Shown piece after piece: positions 9,920 through 19,561 of a stretch of DNA of 64,000 nucleotides (the stretch's first letter is position 1; each line of letters begins with the position of its first letter). Source of the DNA: Plenodomus lindquistii (lineage: Eukaryota; Ascomycota; Dothideomycetes; Pleosporales; Leptosphaeriaceae); assembly GCA_025504975.1 (NCBI GenBank), contig JANUWI010000009.1, positions 1,426,001 to 1,490,000 on the forward strand, written 5' to 3'. The notes under the pieces were generated by a model. The model was not told the DNA's origin. It did no database searches and worked only from the letters and a program-made list of their open reading frames with translations. The translations under genes and the position numbers were made by a program.

Positions 9920-11524
9920 TCACATCTGTGTATTACGGTCCTCATCAGCTTCCAGGTCGGACTCGCGGTCCGCAACCTTACGCTTCGACCTCTTGCCCGC
10001 TGATCTATCCTCATCGTCGATCTGGATTAGGGCAAGGGCCTCTTCCGGGTGGCGCTCACTCTTCTTCACATCCTCGCCGCCTTCAATTCGCTGTCTTATC
10101 CGAGCCGCTCCCTCGCACAACTCATCCAGGCGGTACCTCTTTGCTTTGATTTGGTTATGAATCCAACCACTGATCGAAGATGGCTGCCTACCCTCATTGC
10201 GTATAGCATTGACCTTCTCCGTGAGCTCGGCGTTCTCAGCGGCCGAGAAGCAGGTGTCGCGGAACGCGTCAACGCCTTTGATGTAACACCAACTGTTAAT
10301 GTACACAAGTATAACATTCATCTCCTCGGCAATCCAGTGCAATTTCTGAGTCAGAATTGAGTCAGTATCTCGGCGGATGAGCTGGCGCCAATACTTGTTA
10401 GATCTGGTTTTCCAGTCCTGATTGTTCGGGTCGGTTTGTGCAAGTAAGGACGGAGTGAGCACATGGGCACGGAGGTATCGATTGGAGGTCTTCGCCAGCT
10501 TTCGGGTCATCAGAAGGCAAGACCATTCCTTGCCATCGGCGCGCGTCCAGTACTGGCGCTTCGGGTCCTTCGTCGTCCACAGCATCTCTTCGGCTGTCTG
10601 GCGATAATTCATTCTCGGAGGTATGATGAACTCCTGCGGATCTGGTTTGAAGTATACGCTGGGCTTCCCGTCTCCGTCGGTAGCATCTTCGAGATCTTTC
10701 AGCTCCGGGAAGAAGTCGGTCTGGCAGAGATGGTAGTCCTGGTTGGGCACTTTTACAAGGACAACCGTGAAGATTTCGTCAAGTCGTCCCGGGTACCACT
10801 CGAAAGTCTCAGTCATCCCGTTGCCGGTGAGCTTCGATTTCTGGCGGAACAACGGCTTCACGGCTTCAACATGTTTCCAAGCGTCGAAGTCGTATTGCTC
10901 CTTGACAACCCCATTCATGAACGAGATCAGTGAGGTAAACTCCCGAGGATGCAGCCAGAGATCAACACCCTCCAGGATTCGTTCCTCTTACGTCGACTCC
11001 TCTACAATCTCCACAAAGTCGCCAATCATAGCTGGAGTAATTACAATCTGCCCAAGCTCACCACGCTCAGGAAGGTGGCCTGTTGCTACGTCCATTCGGT
11101 TCTTCGGCTCAACAGCAAAGTTGACATCGTTCTGTGCATTGACCAGCGCTATCAGGCCTGGCACCAGACGCGTGCAGTCTTCATCAAACGCAATATAACC
11201 GTCAATATCGCGGGTAAATGGGAGTCTCGTCGTGTATTGATCATCGGTGATGTAGCCGCCCATGAAGGAATCGTATAGGTGAGCCCGGCCGTTCATCCGA
11301 ATGTCGACGATGGGCTGTTCTTTGTGATGGGCGAGTGCCAGCAACAAGTACCAGTTGAGCAGGTGCTATAACTTCTAGATTTTGTTCCCGGCGTCTGGGG
11401 AGGTGTTGTGTCCATCGAGGAAGGTTCCGACGTTGGTTGGCGTTTGGTGAACAGATTGGGCGCTTGAGAAAGTCTCCTCAGCAGGTGGTGAAGAGAGGTC
11501 GCTCGCGGTTGAATCCGTGTCCAT
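9920..11524 (-). pseudogene. Unknown fungal protein gene broken by three in-frame stops (RIP-like)
   Basis: One reading frame runs from ATG at 11524 (MDTDSTASDLSSPPAEE) to a stop at 9920, 535 codons including the stop. It is interrupted at codon 50 (TAG, 11377-11375), codon 53 (TAG, 11368-11366) and codon 179 (TAA, 10990-10988). All three are what CAG/CAA glutamine codons become after a CpA-to-TpA change, the preferred change of repeat-induced point mutation. The flanking frame stays coding-like: GLIALVNAQNDVNF before the third stop, LEGVDLWLHPREFTSLISF after it, then WHPGRL-type and YWRQLIRRDTDSIL segments, ending in a Lys/Arg-rich tail. An intron could remove the first two stops (AAC|GTCGGA to TTATAG), but I found no phase-correct intron for the third. 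I do not recognise the family. It was probably functional until recently. Confidence 0.6.
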
Positions 11525-12442
11525 TGTGTCTTTGAGTACGGTTTCCTAGTTCAGACCCAGGTCTTGACCTGTAGCTCTGCTGTAGGGCCTTGCCTGGGTG
11601 GAGGTGGAAATGGTGCAGTCTCTGGTGTAGTATGGCGGTTAGCCCATGTGGCTTTGACTTGGAAGTGGTAGTCAGAGTCGTCTCGGTGGCTAAGAAATCG
11701 AACTGGGTAAAATTTCAGCCGTCTGAGACTTGTTTTTGTGTGGGTTTTGCTGTGTGGGGCATTCAAAGCGTGTTACACAAGCTCTTCCTTGGCGGCTGGT
11801 GAAGCCACTATGTGTAGTCTTCACCTCCGCCAGACTGACACCAAAATCCCTAAAGCTGCAGAGCCCCGAACACGGAACATAACTCAGATCGATTAAATTG
11901 GCCCACGCCACGAGATATTCATGCAAAGAAGGACATCTTTCTGGTGTTTGCACAAGCGCTCGAGATTGCGATTGTCTGAGTGGACCCCTTTGGCAACTTG
12001 CAACAAAAGTAAACTATTTACAATGAAAGAGCTTGCTATACAGCTTGTGCTTAGCACGTGAAACTTATTTGATGCCTCTGCTGTTTGCTAAAGAACGCTG
12101 TTTCTCGATTATTTTACGTACCTTTTACCATACCGTGTCGCACACTCAATGTTCATATGTGACCTCATGGCGCCAAGCTCACAATGATTAAACAAGTATC
12201 GCACAAATCAGGAAATCACCAGAGCTCAAAGAGAAACAGCTCATGAGCAAACTGCCGGATACAATACGGAGTACCCGTGGTGTGTGTGCAAGGGTTGCGG
12301 CTCCTACGCTTAAAAACAGTAACGGAAGGTAAGAACAATCGTTTTCCTCTTACGCAACCACAATTACAGGCCTTCTCTTCATGAAAAATCTGGGAAATGG
12401 ATAATTCAGCCACGTCATTCCATCCAATTCGCAGCGATCCCA
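11525..12442. other. Intergenic, no gene recognised
   Basis: About 0.9 kb between the broken gene and the next minus-strand gene. Short frames (for example 11690-11953 minus) lack family features. The region 12000-12180 is AT-richer. Confidence 0.45.
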
Positions 12443-13837
12443 TCAGTGATATCTTTGACCCCGTCGCCGCTTCAAAGGACTTCGTTGGACTGAAACATCG
12501 CAATCGAAAGCTGCTGCAATATCGTCGGTTCCAGTCCTATCGTCTCTTCTACCTGTGTGATGTATCCTCACGTATGACCCTCCAGTGGGCTTCTTGCTCC
12601 GGTTTGTCCAGTGTTGTTCGGAGGACTCGGCTGAAGTCGACTTGGTATAGATAACACCTATCTTTGGATCTGAAAGCGGCATCTGCGGCTTGGTAAGACT
12701 TGTGTCCTTGTCCCAGGCCTCATATTCCAAGATTCGGTCCTTCAGCTCTTTGATCTCATGATTACGCGGATATAACCACTTGCTGGCTATGCTGTCATAC
12801 GATCGGTCGTCCCCGGCAATACCTGCTCGTTGACGGTATGCGTTGACGGCAGAGGTGATATGAGCGTACAAATGGCCCCTTGTGCGACTGTTGATGCCCA
12901 GCAAGCCGTCCGAAGCATTCGAGATGAAGCTATTGATAGCGTCAAAGAGCGCCTCATTCTCTGCAGTCCTCGAGTAACGATAATTATCTCCTCATCCCTT
13001 GCTACGCTTGCTTGACTGGCTTCCTGGTCGGGCCGGATGGGCCGCAGTATTGTCAGCACCTTTGGTCCCGCGATTTCGCATGGTACTGCTCAACATGAGA
13101 CGCTTCGCCGCCGAGACCTTCGAGTTTTCGGCCTCCCTCTTCGTTTCTTTCACATTAGCAGTCGGCTGGCTCTCAAAAGAGATCAAATCTTCTCCTGTGG
13201 AGATCTCAGCACGACGCATCGCTCTAGTGGCGCGTGATGACATAAGACAATGCTTTGGATTGGCTGGACTGAGGGCCCTTTCGCTACTATCATCGCTGTA
13301 CCCAGCTTTCAAGGTCTTGGTGCTGCGGACGGACAGCTGGCTGAAGTCGCGATTTTGTCCGAATGCCTCGCGCTGTAGAAACTGCTTCCATTCGTCGTCG
13401 TAGTTCCAACGGGGGTTCCCGTTGACTTCGTCGTGGGGGCCAGCTTTGACTCGAGCCGCGTAGAAGCTCTCCAAACGCTCGAGCTCAACGGTCAAGACAA
13501 GGCTGTCCATGTGTTCGGAAGGGGGAAGTTTTGCATCGACGAGGCGTAGCAGCTGTCTCGTTGCAGGCAATTTGTCTCGTGCTTCGGCAAATGCTTCGAA
13601 GTCAAGAATTGCGTCTGCGTCATAGCGAGCAGAGAGATCGTGCTCAACGAAGATCCGATCAAAGAATTGCCGGAATTGGGTATATATGGTGGTGCTGCTG
13701 CTGCTGGTCGAGACGCTCGGCCGTAGGAGCGCCAGGAAGTAGAGCACTTCGCAATTGTATTCAATCCAGACTTGCTGTAGCAGTTCGAGGTCACTGAAGA
13801 GGATGTGTGAATTGGAAGGTGTCATTGCTGAGGCCAT
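12443..13837 (-). CDS. Uncharacterised protein, paralogue of the relic at 14.6-15.2 kb
   Basis: I do not recognise the family. The reading frame starts at 13837 (MASAMTPSNSHILFSDLELL) and continues to 12443 with a single in-frame TGA at 12994-12992. A phase-correct intron removes it: 13005..12961 (45 bp, donor GTAGCA, acceptor CTGCAG), giving a 449-aa protein. The alternative is a premature stop after 281 aa. The N-terminal half is helical and acidic, including WKQFLQREAFG. The middle is Ser/Lys/Arg-rich. The C-terminal half (FDAINSFISNASDGLLGIN ... DRSYDSIASKW ... SDPKIGVIYTKSTSAE) aligns by eye with the decayed copy next door. Downstream of the last block the protein is basic (KRRRGQR), suggesting a nuclear location, but that is inference only. 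Confidence 0.5.
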
Positions 13838-14587
13838 TTCTCCCGAAGCGTAGATGTGATATGTGCGGAGTGGAAGGGAGGAGATTAGAGGAGATAGCTG
13901 CTGTGGGGTTGAAGTAGGCGCGCCCCCAGACTCCCAAACGCATCAAGATGCACGCGCGGTGACGTAGTGCGGCGAATCAGGCGCCTCTTACGGACTCAAT
14001 TTACTCTATTATACTGCGTTCGATTGATATAAGTGGGCTGGTCTCCCTAAGCGACTAACTGGGCTAGCGTTCACGGACCTAGCGCCCGTTTGTTGTTGGG
14101 GTGAAGGAGGGTCATGTTTGCCATATGCCCGGCGTAGCCCATGCGCATCACTGACTCAGGCGAACAATAACTCGAGAGAACAATCTATGAAGGCACGCTG
14201 AGGATTTCTGTAGCTATGCTGATGCGTGATTGACTTTATACCGCATGAGATGCCCTGCTTGCTGCACATGCTCAGCAGAGATCACAGACTCACATCATGC
14301 TTCCAACGATCTACAGACGAAAACATGACACATTCAGGGGTCTTCAAAACATATTGCATCGCTTGAAAAGTAGATTGTTACCGCAATAGAATGCAAAGTT
14401 GACTGTTGGAGAGGACCTATAATTCATACAACGGCAGGCAGAGCCAATCCTAAGCAGCCTCATGTGAACACTGTCCGCCTAAAATCCCAACACAGCAGAG
14501 GATCGTCGGTTGACATTTATCTTCTTTGGTCTTCTTCCAGTCTCCCATGATGTCTTCGAAGTTGGTATGCCCGCCCTGTGGCACCGT
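13838..14587. other. Intergenic, no gene recognised
   Basis: About 750 bp, GC-rich near 13.9 kb and AT-richer afterwards. No frame of interest. It separates the two paralogous sequences. Confidence 0.45.
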
Positions 14588-15213
14588 TCACCGCCGTGAT
14601 TTGCCGCCTGACCATTTCCAGCTGCTCCAGTAAGTCATCAGCATCATCAGCGCCATGAGAGTCATATACCTCAGGCTCACCTTCCACGGCGCTCCTGCGA
14701 TTACCCGGATGTCGTTGTTCTCATGAGCCTTCAGCACGAATCTTGCTCCAGCCTCTCCACTTGTTCCGAACCTCTTCAGCAGATGCTTTCTTGTACTTGA
14801 CACCTACCTTGGGATCAAAGGGCGGTTCCTGGGCCTTATTTGGATCTGAATTCTCTGCCCCTTTCTCGTAAGCTGCCATCCGCGCTTGCAACTCAAGGAT
14901 TGGAGAGTCTCTAGGCTTCGTCCATTGACTTGCGAGGCTGTCTTCCATGGTGCGATCATTGCTAGGTACCTAATACTGTGTTTATGGCAAAAGTCGTTCA
15001 CACGAGGCGCAGTGTCACAAAACAATTTTCTACGTGTCGATAAATTGATAGCCAAGAAGCCATCCGGTTGATCCACAATGAACGTGTTGATGACCTCAAA
15101 GAGTACTTGCATCTCTCCGATGCTCCAGTGCTTGTAATCTCGAAATCTTCGCGCAGTTGATGCGCGCAAGCCAGCTCCTGCGGTGTCGAGCTCATAACTG
15201 GGTTAATATCCAC
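14588..15213 (-). pseudogene. Decayed paralogue of the 12.4-13.8 kb gene
   Basis: Fragments of the same family lie in shifting frames. DYKHWSIGEMQVLFEVINTF and DGFLAINLSTRRKLF correspond to NYRYSRTAENEALFDAINSF and DGLLGINSRTRGHLY of the neighbour. In another frame, NDRTMEDSLASQW and PFDPKVGVKYKKASAEEVRNKW correspond to DDRSYDSIASKW and LSDPKIGVIYTKSTSAE. At least two frameshifts (near 15150 and 14970) and a stop after KIRAEGS break the frame. The N-terminal portion of the neighbour is not recognisable here. Minus-strand open frames at 15304-15742 (with YWTNADTRTRG) may be further debris, perhaps of the 9.9-kb family, which has YWTRADG. That link is weak. Confidence 0.55.
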
Positions 15214-15872
15214 GCCGCCAAAGCCATCTCACTTTTCCTATGTTCTGGCCGGGACGTGATTGCTAACATCAAGCTGTATATGGCCCATGACGTGTGAGCG
15301 TGGTTATTTTCTACATAACGAACCAGACGTCGCATACTTACGTCCACGAGTACGCGTGTCAGCATTCGTCCAGTACGTTTTGTTCAATGTCGACTGAGAG
15401 AAAAACTTTTCTCGCAGAATTGGACTGTTGACGACAGGCTCCAATGTTCGCAATTGATTCCTACTCCCTGTCAGGAGCAGAAACAAATGCGAAAAGGTAT
15501 GGGCAATTATAATCTGTGGGATGTGAGTAGCTGTTAAAGTCCCAACGTCCTGCCGAGCCAAAGATTAGCTCTTGATATATCGCTACTTGAGAACCTTTAC
15601 CATGTCCTGCACAGCTGGCACGAAGCATGGCGTATGCCGTGGGCGGCCCCACTTTTCGGGGCCGTCTTACCTTTTTCGGATTAGACGAAGTCACAGCACG
15701 AAGCATGACTCCGCTCCATCTCCAACTTGACCACTTCTTCAATCTGAACCATCGACCAAAAGTAACAGACGCATCATCTTGTTACCTGAGTGGTCAAGGG
15801 CTAGAGTCCACCTTGACGACTCCTTTCACGCCTACTCAACGACTCCATAGGAAAAGGCCAGTCTCGACCATC
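15214..15872. other. Intergenic with possible gene debris
   Basis: Minus-strand open frames at 15304-15561 and 15461-15742 have no start context or family. The fragment TYWTNADTR is faintly like QYWTRADGK of the 9.9-kb pseudogene. The right part must contain the promoter of the glyoxalase-like gene. Confidence 0.35.
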
Positions 15873-16733
15873 ATGGGATCTAAGACCCAGTCACTCGATC
15901 ATCTCATCCTTTTTGTTCCCGTTGATCCTACGACCAAGCTACCGAGCCTTCCGCAATGCTTCAAGGAAAACTTCACCCTCACACCTGGTGGCTTCCATGC
16001 CGATGGCGCGACCTCAAACACGCTGATACTCTTAGCTGACGGCTGCTACATTGAGCTGATCAGTTTCGTCAACAAAGATCTTGCTCCTGATCATTGGTGG
16101 GGACCAGACGCTGACTTCGTCGGCTGGAAAGATTGGTGTTTGACGAACGAACAAAGGCCTGATGACAATTACAAGACCATCGAAGGGACCCATGGGAAGC
16201 CAGTGCATGGTGGTAGGAAGAGGGCTGATGGCGTGGATGTAAAGTGGGCGGTCACATTTCCTCAAGGCGAGAAAGGTGGACAGACTGTGAGAGGTCGAAT
16301 TCCCTTCTTCTGTCACGACATTACCCCTCGCAATGTTCGCGTGCCTCTTGATGATGTGAAGACGACCCATTCATCTGGTGCTTTGAGTGTGCGACAGCTT
16401 GTCGTCCTTGTCAAAGATCGGGCTCTCTTGGATGATACCAAACGTGCATATTCGTCCATACTTGGTGTGCAAGGTCAAGAGGAGGAAAACGAGATCTCAT
16501 TCCAAGTTGCGCGTGTCCAGGAGGTTAATGGACTAGTTGGCGGCGCAAAGATCACACTGCGATTGCCAATGAACCAGGAGGAGGTAAAGCAGACGGACAA
16601 GTCAGGATTCGCGTACGGCAACGTGGTACTTGGGGCAATAGCCAGCTCAACAAAATTGCAAGGCTCCAAAGTGAGGCTCGACGGCGTGAGGGGAGAGACT
16701 GATGTTGGTGGTCTTTGGATTGAGTATGTCTGA
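15873..16733 (+). CDS. Glyoxalase-like domain protein
   Basis: A single-exon, 286-aa protein of the fungal glyoxalase-like family (PF13468 type, vicinal-oxygen-chelate fold). The start at 15873 (MGSKTQSLDHLILFVP) places the first beta strand and the metal-ligand-type His of LDHLILFV at the N-terminus, as in the family. Next come GGFHADGATSNTLILLADG and YIELISFV with the paired Glu, a Trp-rich stretch (DHWWGPDADFVGWKDW), and FFCHDITPRNVRVP in the middle. The C-terminal second module includes VRQLVVLVKD and ends GGLWIEYV. The open frame extends 82 codons upstream, but that part has no homology character. The substrate is unknown; cytosolic by lack of signal. Confidence 0.75.
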   Translation: MGSKTQSLDHLILFVPVDPTTKLPSLPQCFKENFTLTPGGFHADGATSNTLILLADGCYIELISFVNKDLAPDHWWGPDADFVGWKDWCLTNEQRPDDNYKTIEGTHGKPVHGGRKRADGVDVKWAVTFPQGEKGGQTVRGRIPFFCHDITPRNVRVPLDDVKTTHSSGALSVRQLVVLVKDRALLDDTKRAYSSILGVQGQEEENEISFQVARVQEVNGLVGGAKITLRLPMNQEEVKQTDKSGFAYGNVVLGAIASSTKLQGSKVRLDGVRGETDVGGLWIEYV

Positions 16734-17045
16734 GATGTCATCATTGTGCCAGCTTGTACGGAGAATTAACAGTGATATTGACAATACCTTACAAATGACG
16801 GGTTTTCGTATATTACCTTGTGTTTGCATGCTGCTCTGGCATCTGGAGTGCTGATCGCGTGGCTGACGAGGCCTCCAGCAAGTACCCTCGTATTCGGGTC
16901 AGATCGGGGCGAAGCATCGTGATTCCGAATCGCCAAGTGAAGGCGGAACAGAATCAGATCGCTCACGAGACCGTCAATTGTTGGTCCGAACTTGATAAAG
17001 CATACGATTAGCTACGGAACAATATTTCCACGCATCACTTCGGGT

Positions 17046-17774
17046 ATGAAGGTAATCATCGCAGTCTCCACCTTCGTTGCCCTTGCAGCATCCGCACTTT
17101 ATCATCTCCGTCAAATCCAAGTCGCCATCCAAAATGTTCCAATACACGATATCGTTAGCACAGAATCTATTCCGGACTCATTGGACCATGGCCAAGCAGT
17201 GGCTATAGTGAATCCGAAGAGACATGTCCAAATTCAGGATTCACGACACATCACGATCAAGATCCCCCAGTCAATAAGCCACGAAGAGATACTCGCACGC
17301 TTCATCCAAGGCTTCTTCGGTGGTCATGTATTCGCCCCCGAACGGTCGGTCTTGAGAACCGTCCGGACAGAGATCACGCATTTCGCTGCCATCAAAGACG
17401 TTCCAGTCTCGTTACACATTTGGTCTACTTCGCAAATGTCGAATGGGGCCCCACCGCCACTCCATGCTCTCTTATTTGGCGCATTTCGCGTATTACATAT
17501 TCATGTGTCGGACGAAATAAGCTACATCGACTTTGCCTTTGGTTCGGACAACGGTGCAATTGCAGGCGTACATCGCTTCTCCGTCTCCGAATCTGCGCCT
17601 TTCAAAGGAAAATCGCCAAACGGATCTCGCTTTGTGAAGATTAAATTCGCACATTCTGGATGTAATCCTAAGGTGAACAAGCGACTCTCTCCGGAGCTAC
17701 TTTTGACACTACACAACTGGTATGCGATGTTGCTGTTTAGGGAAGGAGTGGCACAGGTGGTGAAGCAGATCTAA
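17046..17774 (+). CDS. Uncharacterised membrane-anchored protein
   Basis: A single-exon, 242-aa protein that I do not recognise by name. The start at 17046 gives MKVIIAVSTFVALAASALY, a hydrophobic N-terminal segment that could be a signal anchor or uncleaved signal peptide. An upstream in-frame ATG (16992) would place 18 residues before it. The middle has ISHEEILARFIQGFFGG and PERSVLRTVRTEITHF, a pattern seen in conserved fungal proteins of unknown function. The C-terminal half has short beta-like segments (VLHIHVSDEISYIDFAFG) and ends LHNWYAMLLFREG. Codon use looks normal, so I believe it is a real gene. Confidence 0.6.
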   Translation: MKVIIAVSTFVALAASALYHLRQIQVAIQNVPIHDIVSTESIPDSLDHGQAVAIVNPKRHVQIQDSRHITIKIPQSISHEEILARFIQGFFGGHVFAPERSVLRTVRTEITHFAAIKDVPVSLHIWSTSQMSNGAPPPLHALLFGAFRVLHIHVSDEISYIDFAFGSDNGAIAGVHRFSVSESAPFKGKSPNGSRFVKIKFAHSGCNPKVNKRLSPELLLTLHNWYAMLLFREGVAQVVKQI

Positions 17775-18700
17775 TGTTGTGCAAGTCTTGTTTGCGAATA
17801 TGCAGATTGTATTTGTACATAGCACTTGGCCAACCAAGCGAGTTCATGACTTCACTTACGCCCTCTTTGGTAACATTCGATTCTCAAGCCACTTCCTTAG
17901 GCTTAGAGCGTGCTCGATCTCAGAATATATGAGAATGAGATCAGCCAGAGCGTGCATTTCGACCCAGGCATACTGCAAGCTCGTTCGTCCATCAACTATG
18001 TAGACGTCTTATCAGTAACCGCCCGGATTCATGTAGGAACAAGAAAGCTACAATGACTTTACTTCTGGATAAGACAATGGATCCTTTGGTGCTTTATCGT
18101 AGACACGTAGTTGTATTACTAAACAGCATCATGCTCCAAGGTCGGCGTAGAACACGCTACTATTTTGAAGTCTACTACCGGAAGCTACCTACTATGATAC
18201 AAGTTTGTGGCGTTGCGACATGTGGGCGTCGTTCCCAATCTCCTGAAGTGCTTCCTCAGAGTACATAAAGACAAGGACTTTGATCGTGATTCGTTATAGT
18301 TCCTCAGCTCGAGGCCTTCGCGTTGGCCAGGAAGACCGTAGGATATTTATAGGAAAAGGAGTGTTTAGATGAAGACAGGGTGCTTGGCATGTCAGGACGC
18401 TTCCAGAGATCTTCCGGACGCCGTTCACGGGGGCTGAGATTAGTTCTTATCCCTAGGAAATATGTATGATATAAGAATATTATCCTATCGCTATCTATGA
18501 GTTAACACTCGACTAAATATGCGGGGAAGTGAGTATGTTTCCTAGACGTGAACGAAAAACGAGACCAAATACTTTGAATACCGATGCTGAAACGACTGTA
18601 TTTCAAGATAGAAAACCATCTTCCCTTCTCGACGGTGGCAACGATCTACCACCTTTGAATAATTTGCGTACATTTGTGAGCTGCACTTCAACATCCCCGC
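17775..18700. other. Intergenic, AT-rich in the right half
   Basis: No supported gene. The section 18440-18540 is AT-rich, with TATGATATAAGAATATTATCC-type sequence typical of decayed DNA in fungi with RIP, though no repeat family is recognised. Confidence 0.45.
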
Positions 18701-19561
18701 TCACTCAAAAGGGATACCGCACTTCTTCGCACAAGATTCTACAATACTCGTGAAAGAGCTTGTAAGCGTAGGTCTAAGCCCCTTGATCTGGGCCGGCGTC
18801 AAAAACTCAGAATAGCCAACACTAGCAGCAAGCACCTCGTCAGGCTCGCCCGAGAAGAAACCACGCGCAGCCTCAACACGACCTGGGTCGGGAACATCGA
18901 AGCCAGCAACGAAGACAGCCGGCTCGCACTCTGGGTTGAATTGCCAGTGGATCAGACCCTTGGGGAAGAGCATGCCGGTGTAGTTGGATAGGGTGGTCTC
19001 GATCTGGGTATAGGGTCCAATGGTTGGCGGTGCACCTCCCACAACGTTGCCGAAGCCGGAGTCGTTCTCGAGGAGAAGCGCACCGACTAAGGTACCTTGG
19101 GTGACGGTCAGGAACTCGTTGGCACGTGGATGCCAGTGTGGAGTGTTGAGACCGCAGGGGTTGACAAAGCCGACTGCTTGGGCGAGACCAGTGGAACCAA
19201 GAGCAGGGAAGTTGTTGATCGTGGATAGGTAGATCGAGCCACCGGTGGGAGGAGTGACGGTGTTGTTGATGTACTGGAAGGTATCATTCGCCGCGTTAGG
19301 CGCGTTCGGGAATAAAATTGCCTCGCGAGCGGTCTCAGATTGCGCGAGGAGAAGTGCATCACGCTGAGCCTTGAGCTGCGCGGGCGTAAGAGCGTTGACG
19401 GTATTGGGGTTGACGTAGCGCTTGGCCAGTGGGTTCATGGACTCAAAACGAGTGTACACATTGGCTTCAGCAGCCTCCGAAGCCGAGGATTCTTTCAAAG
19501 CCACTGGGGAAGCGAACGAAGTCACGGCCATAAGCACAAGGATGGATGTGATTGACTGCAT
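18701..19561 (-). CDS. Secreted germin-like cupin (spherulin-1A type)
   Basis: A single-exon, 286-aa secreted cupin. The start at 19561 gives the signal peptide MQSITSILVLMAVTSFASP. The cupin motif 1 is present as CGLNTPHWHPRANEFLTVTQG, with His-x-His and Glu as metal ligands. Motif 2 is GMLFPKGLIHWQFNPEC, with the second-site His. The C-terminal part (FFSGEPDEVLAAS...FLTPAQIKGLRP) matches germin-like and spherulin proteins of fungi. Sequons NDTF, NNTV and NYTG fit secretion. Germin-like proteins bind manganese and may have superoxide dismutase or oxalate oxidase activity, but which one cannot be told here. A TATA-like TATTTATAT lies about 90 bp upstream (19651-19659, minus strand). Confidence 0.85.
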   Translation of the reverse strand: MQSITSILVLMAVTSFASPVALKESSASEAAEANVYTRFESMNPLAKRYVNPNTVNALTPAQLKAQRDALLLAQSETAREAILFPNAPNAANDTFQYINNTVTPPTGGSIYLSTINNFPALGSTGLAQAVGFVNPCGLNTPHWHPRANEFLTVTQGTLVGALLLENDSGFGNVVGGAPPTIGPYTQIETTLSNYTGMLFPKGLIHWQFNPECEPAVFVAGFDVPDPGRVEAARGFFSGEPDEVLAASVGYSEFLTPAQIKGLRPTLTSSFTSIVESCAKKCGIPFE

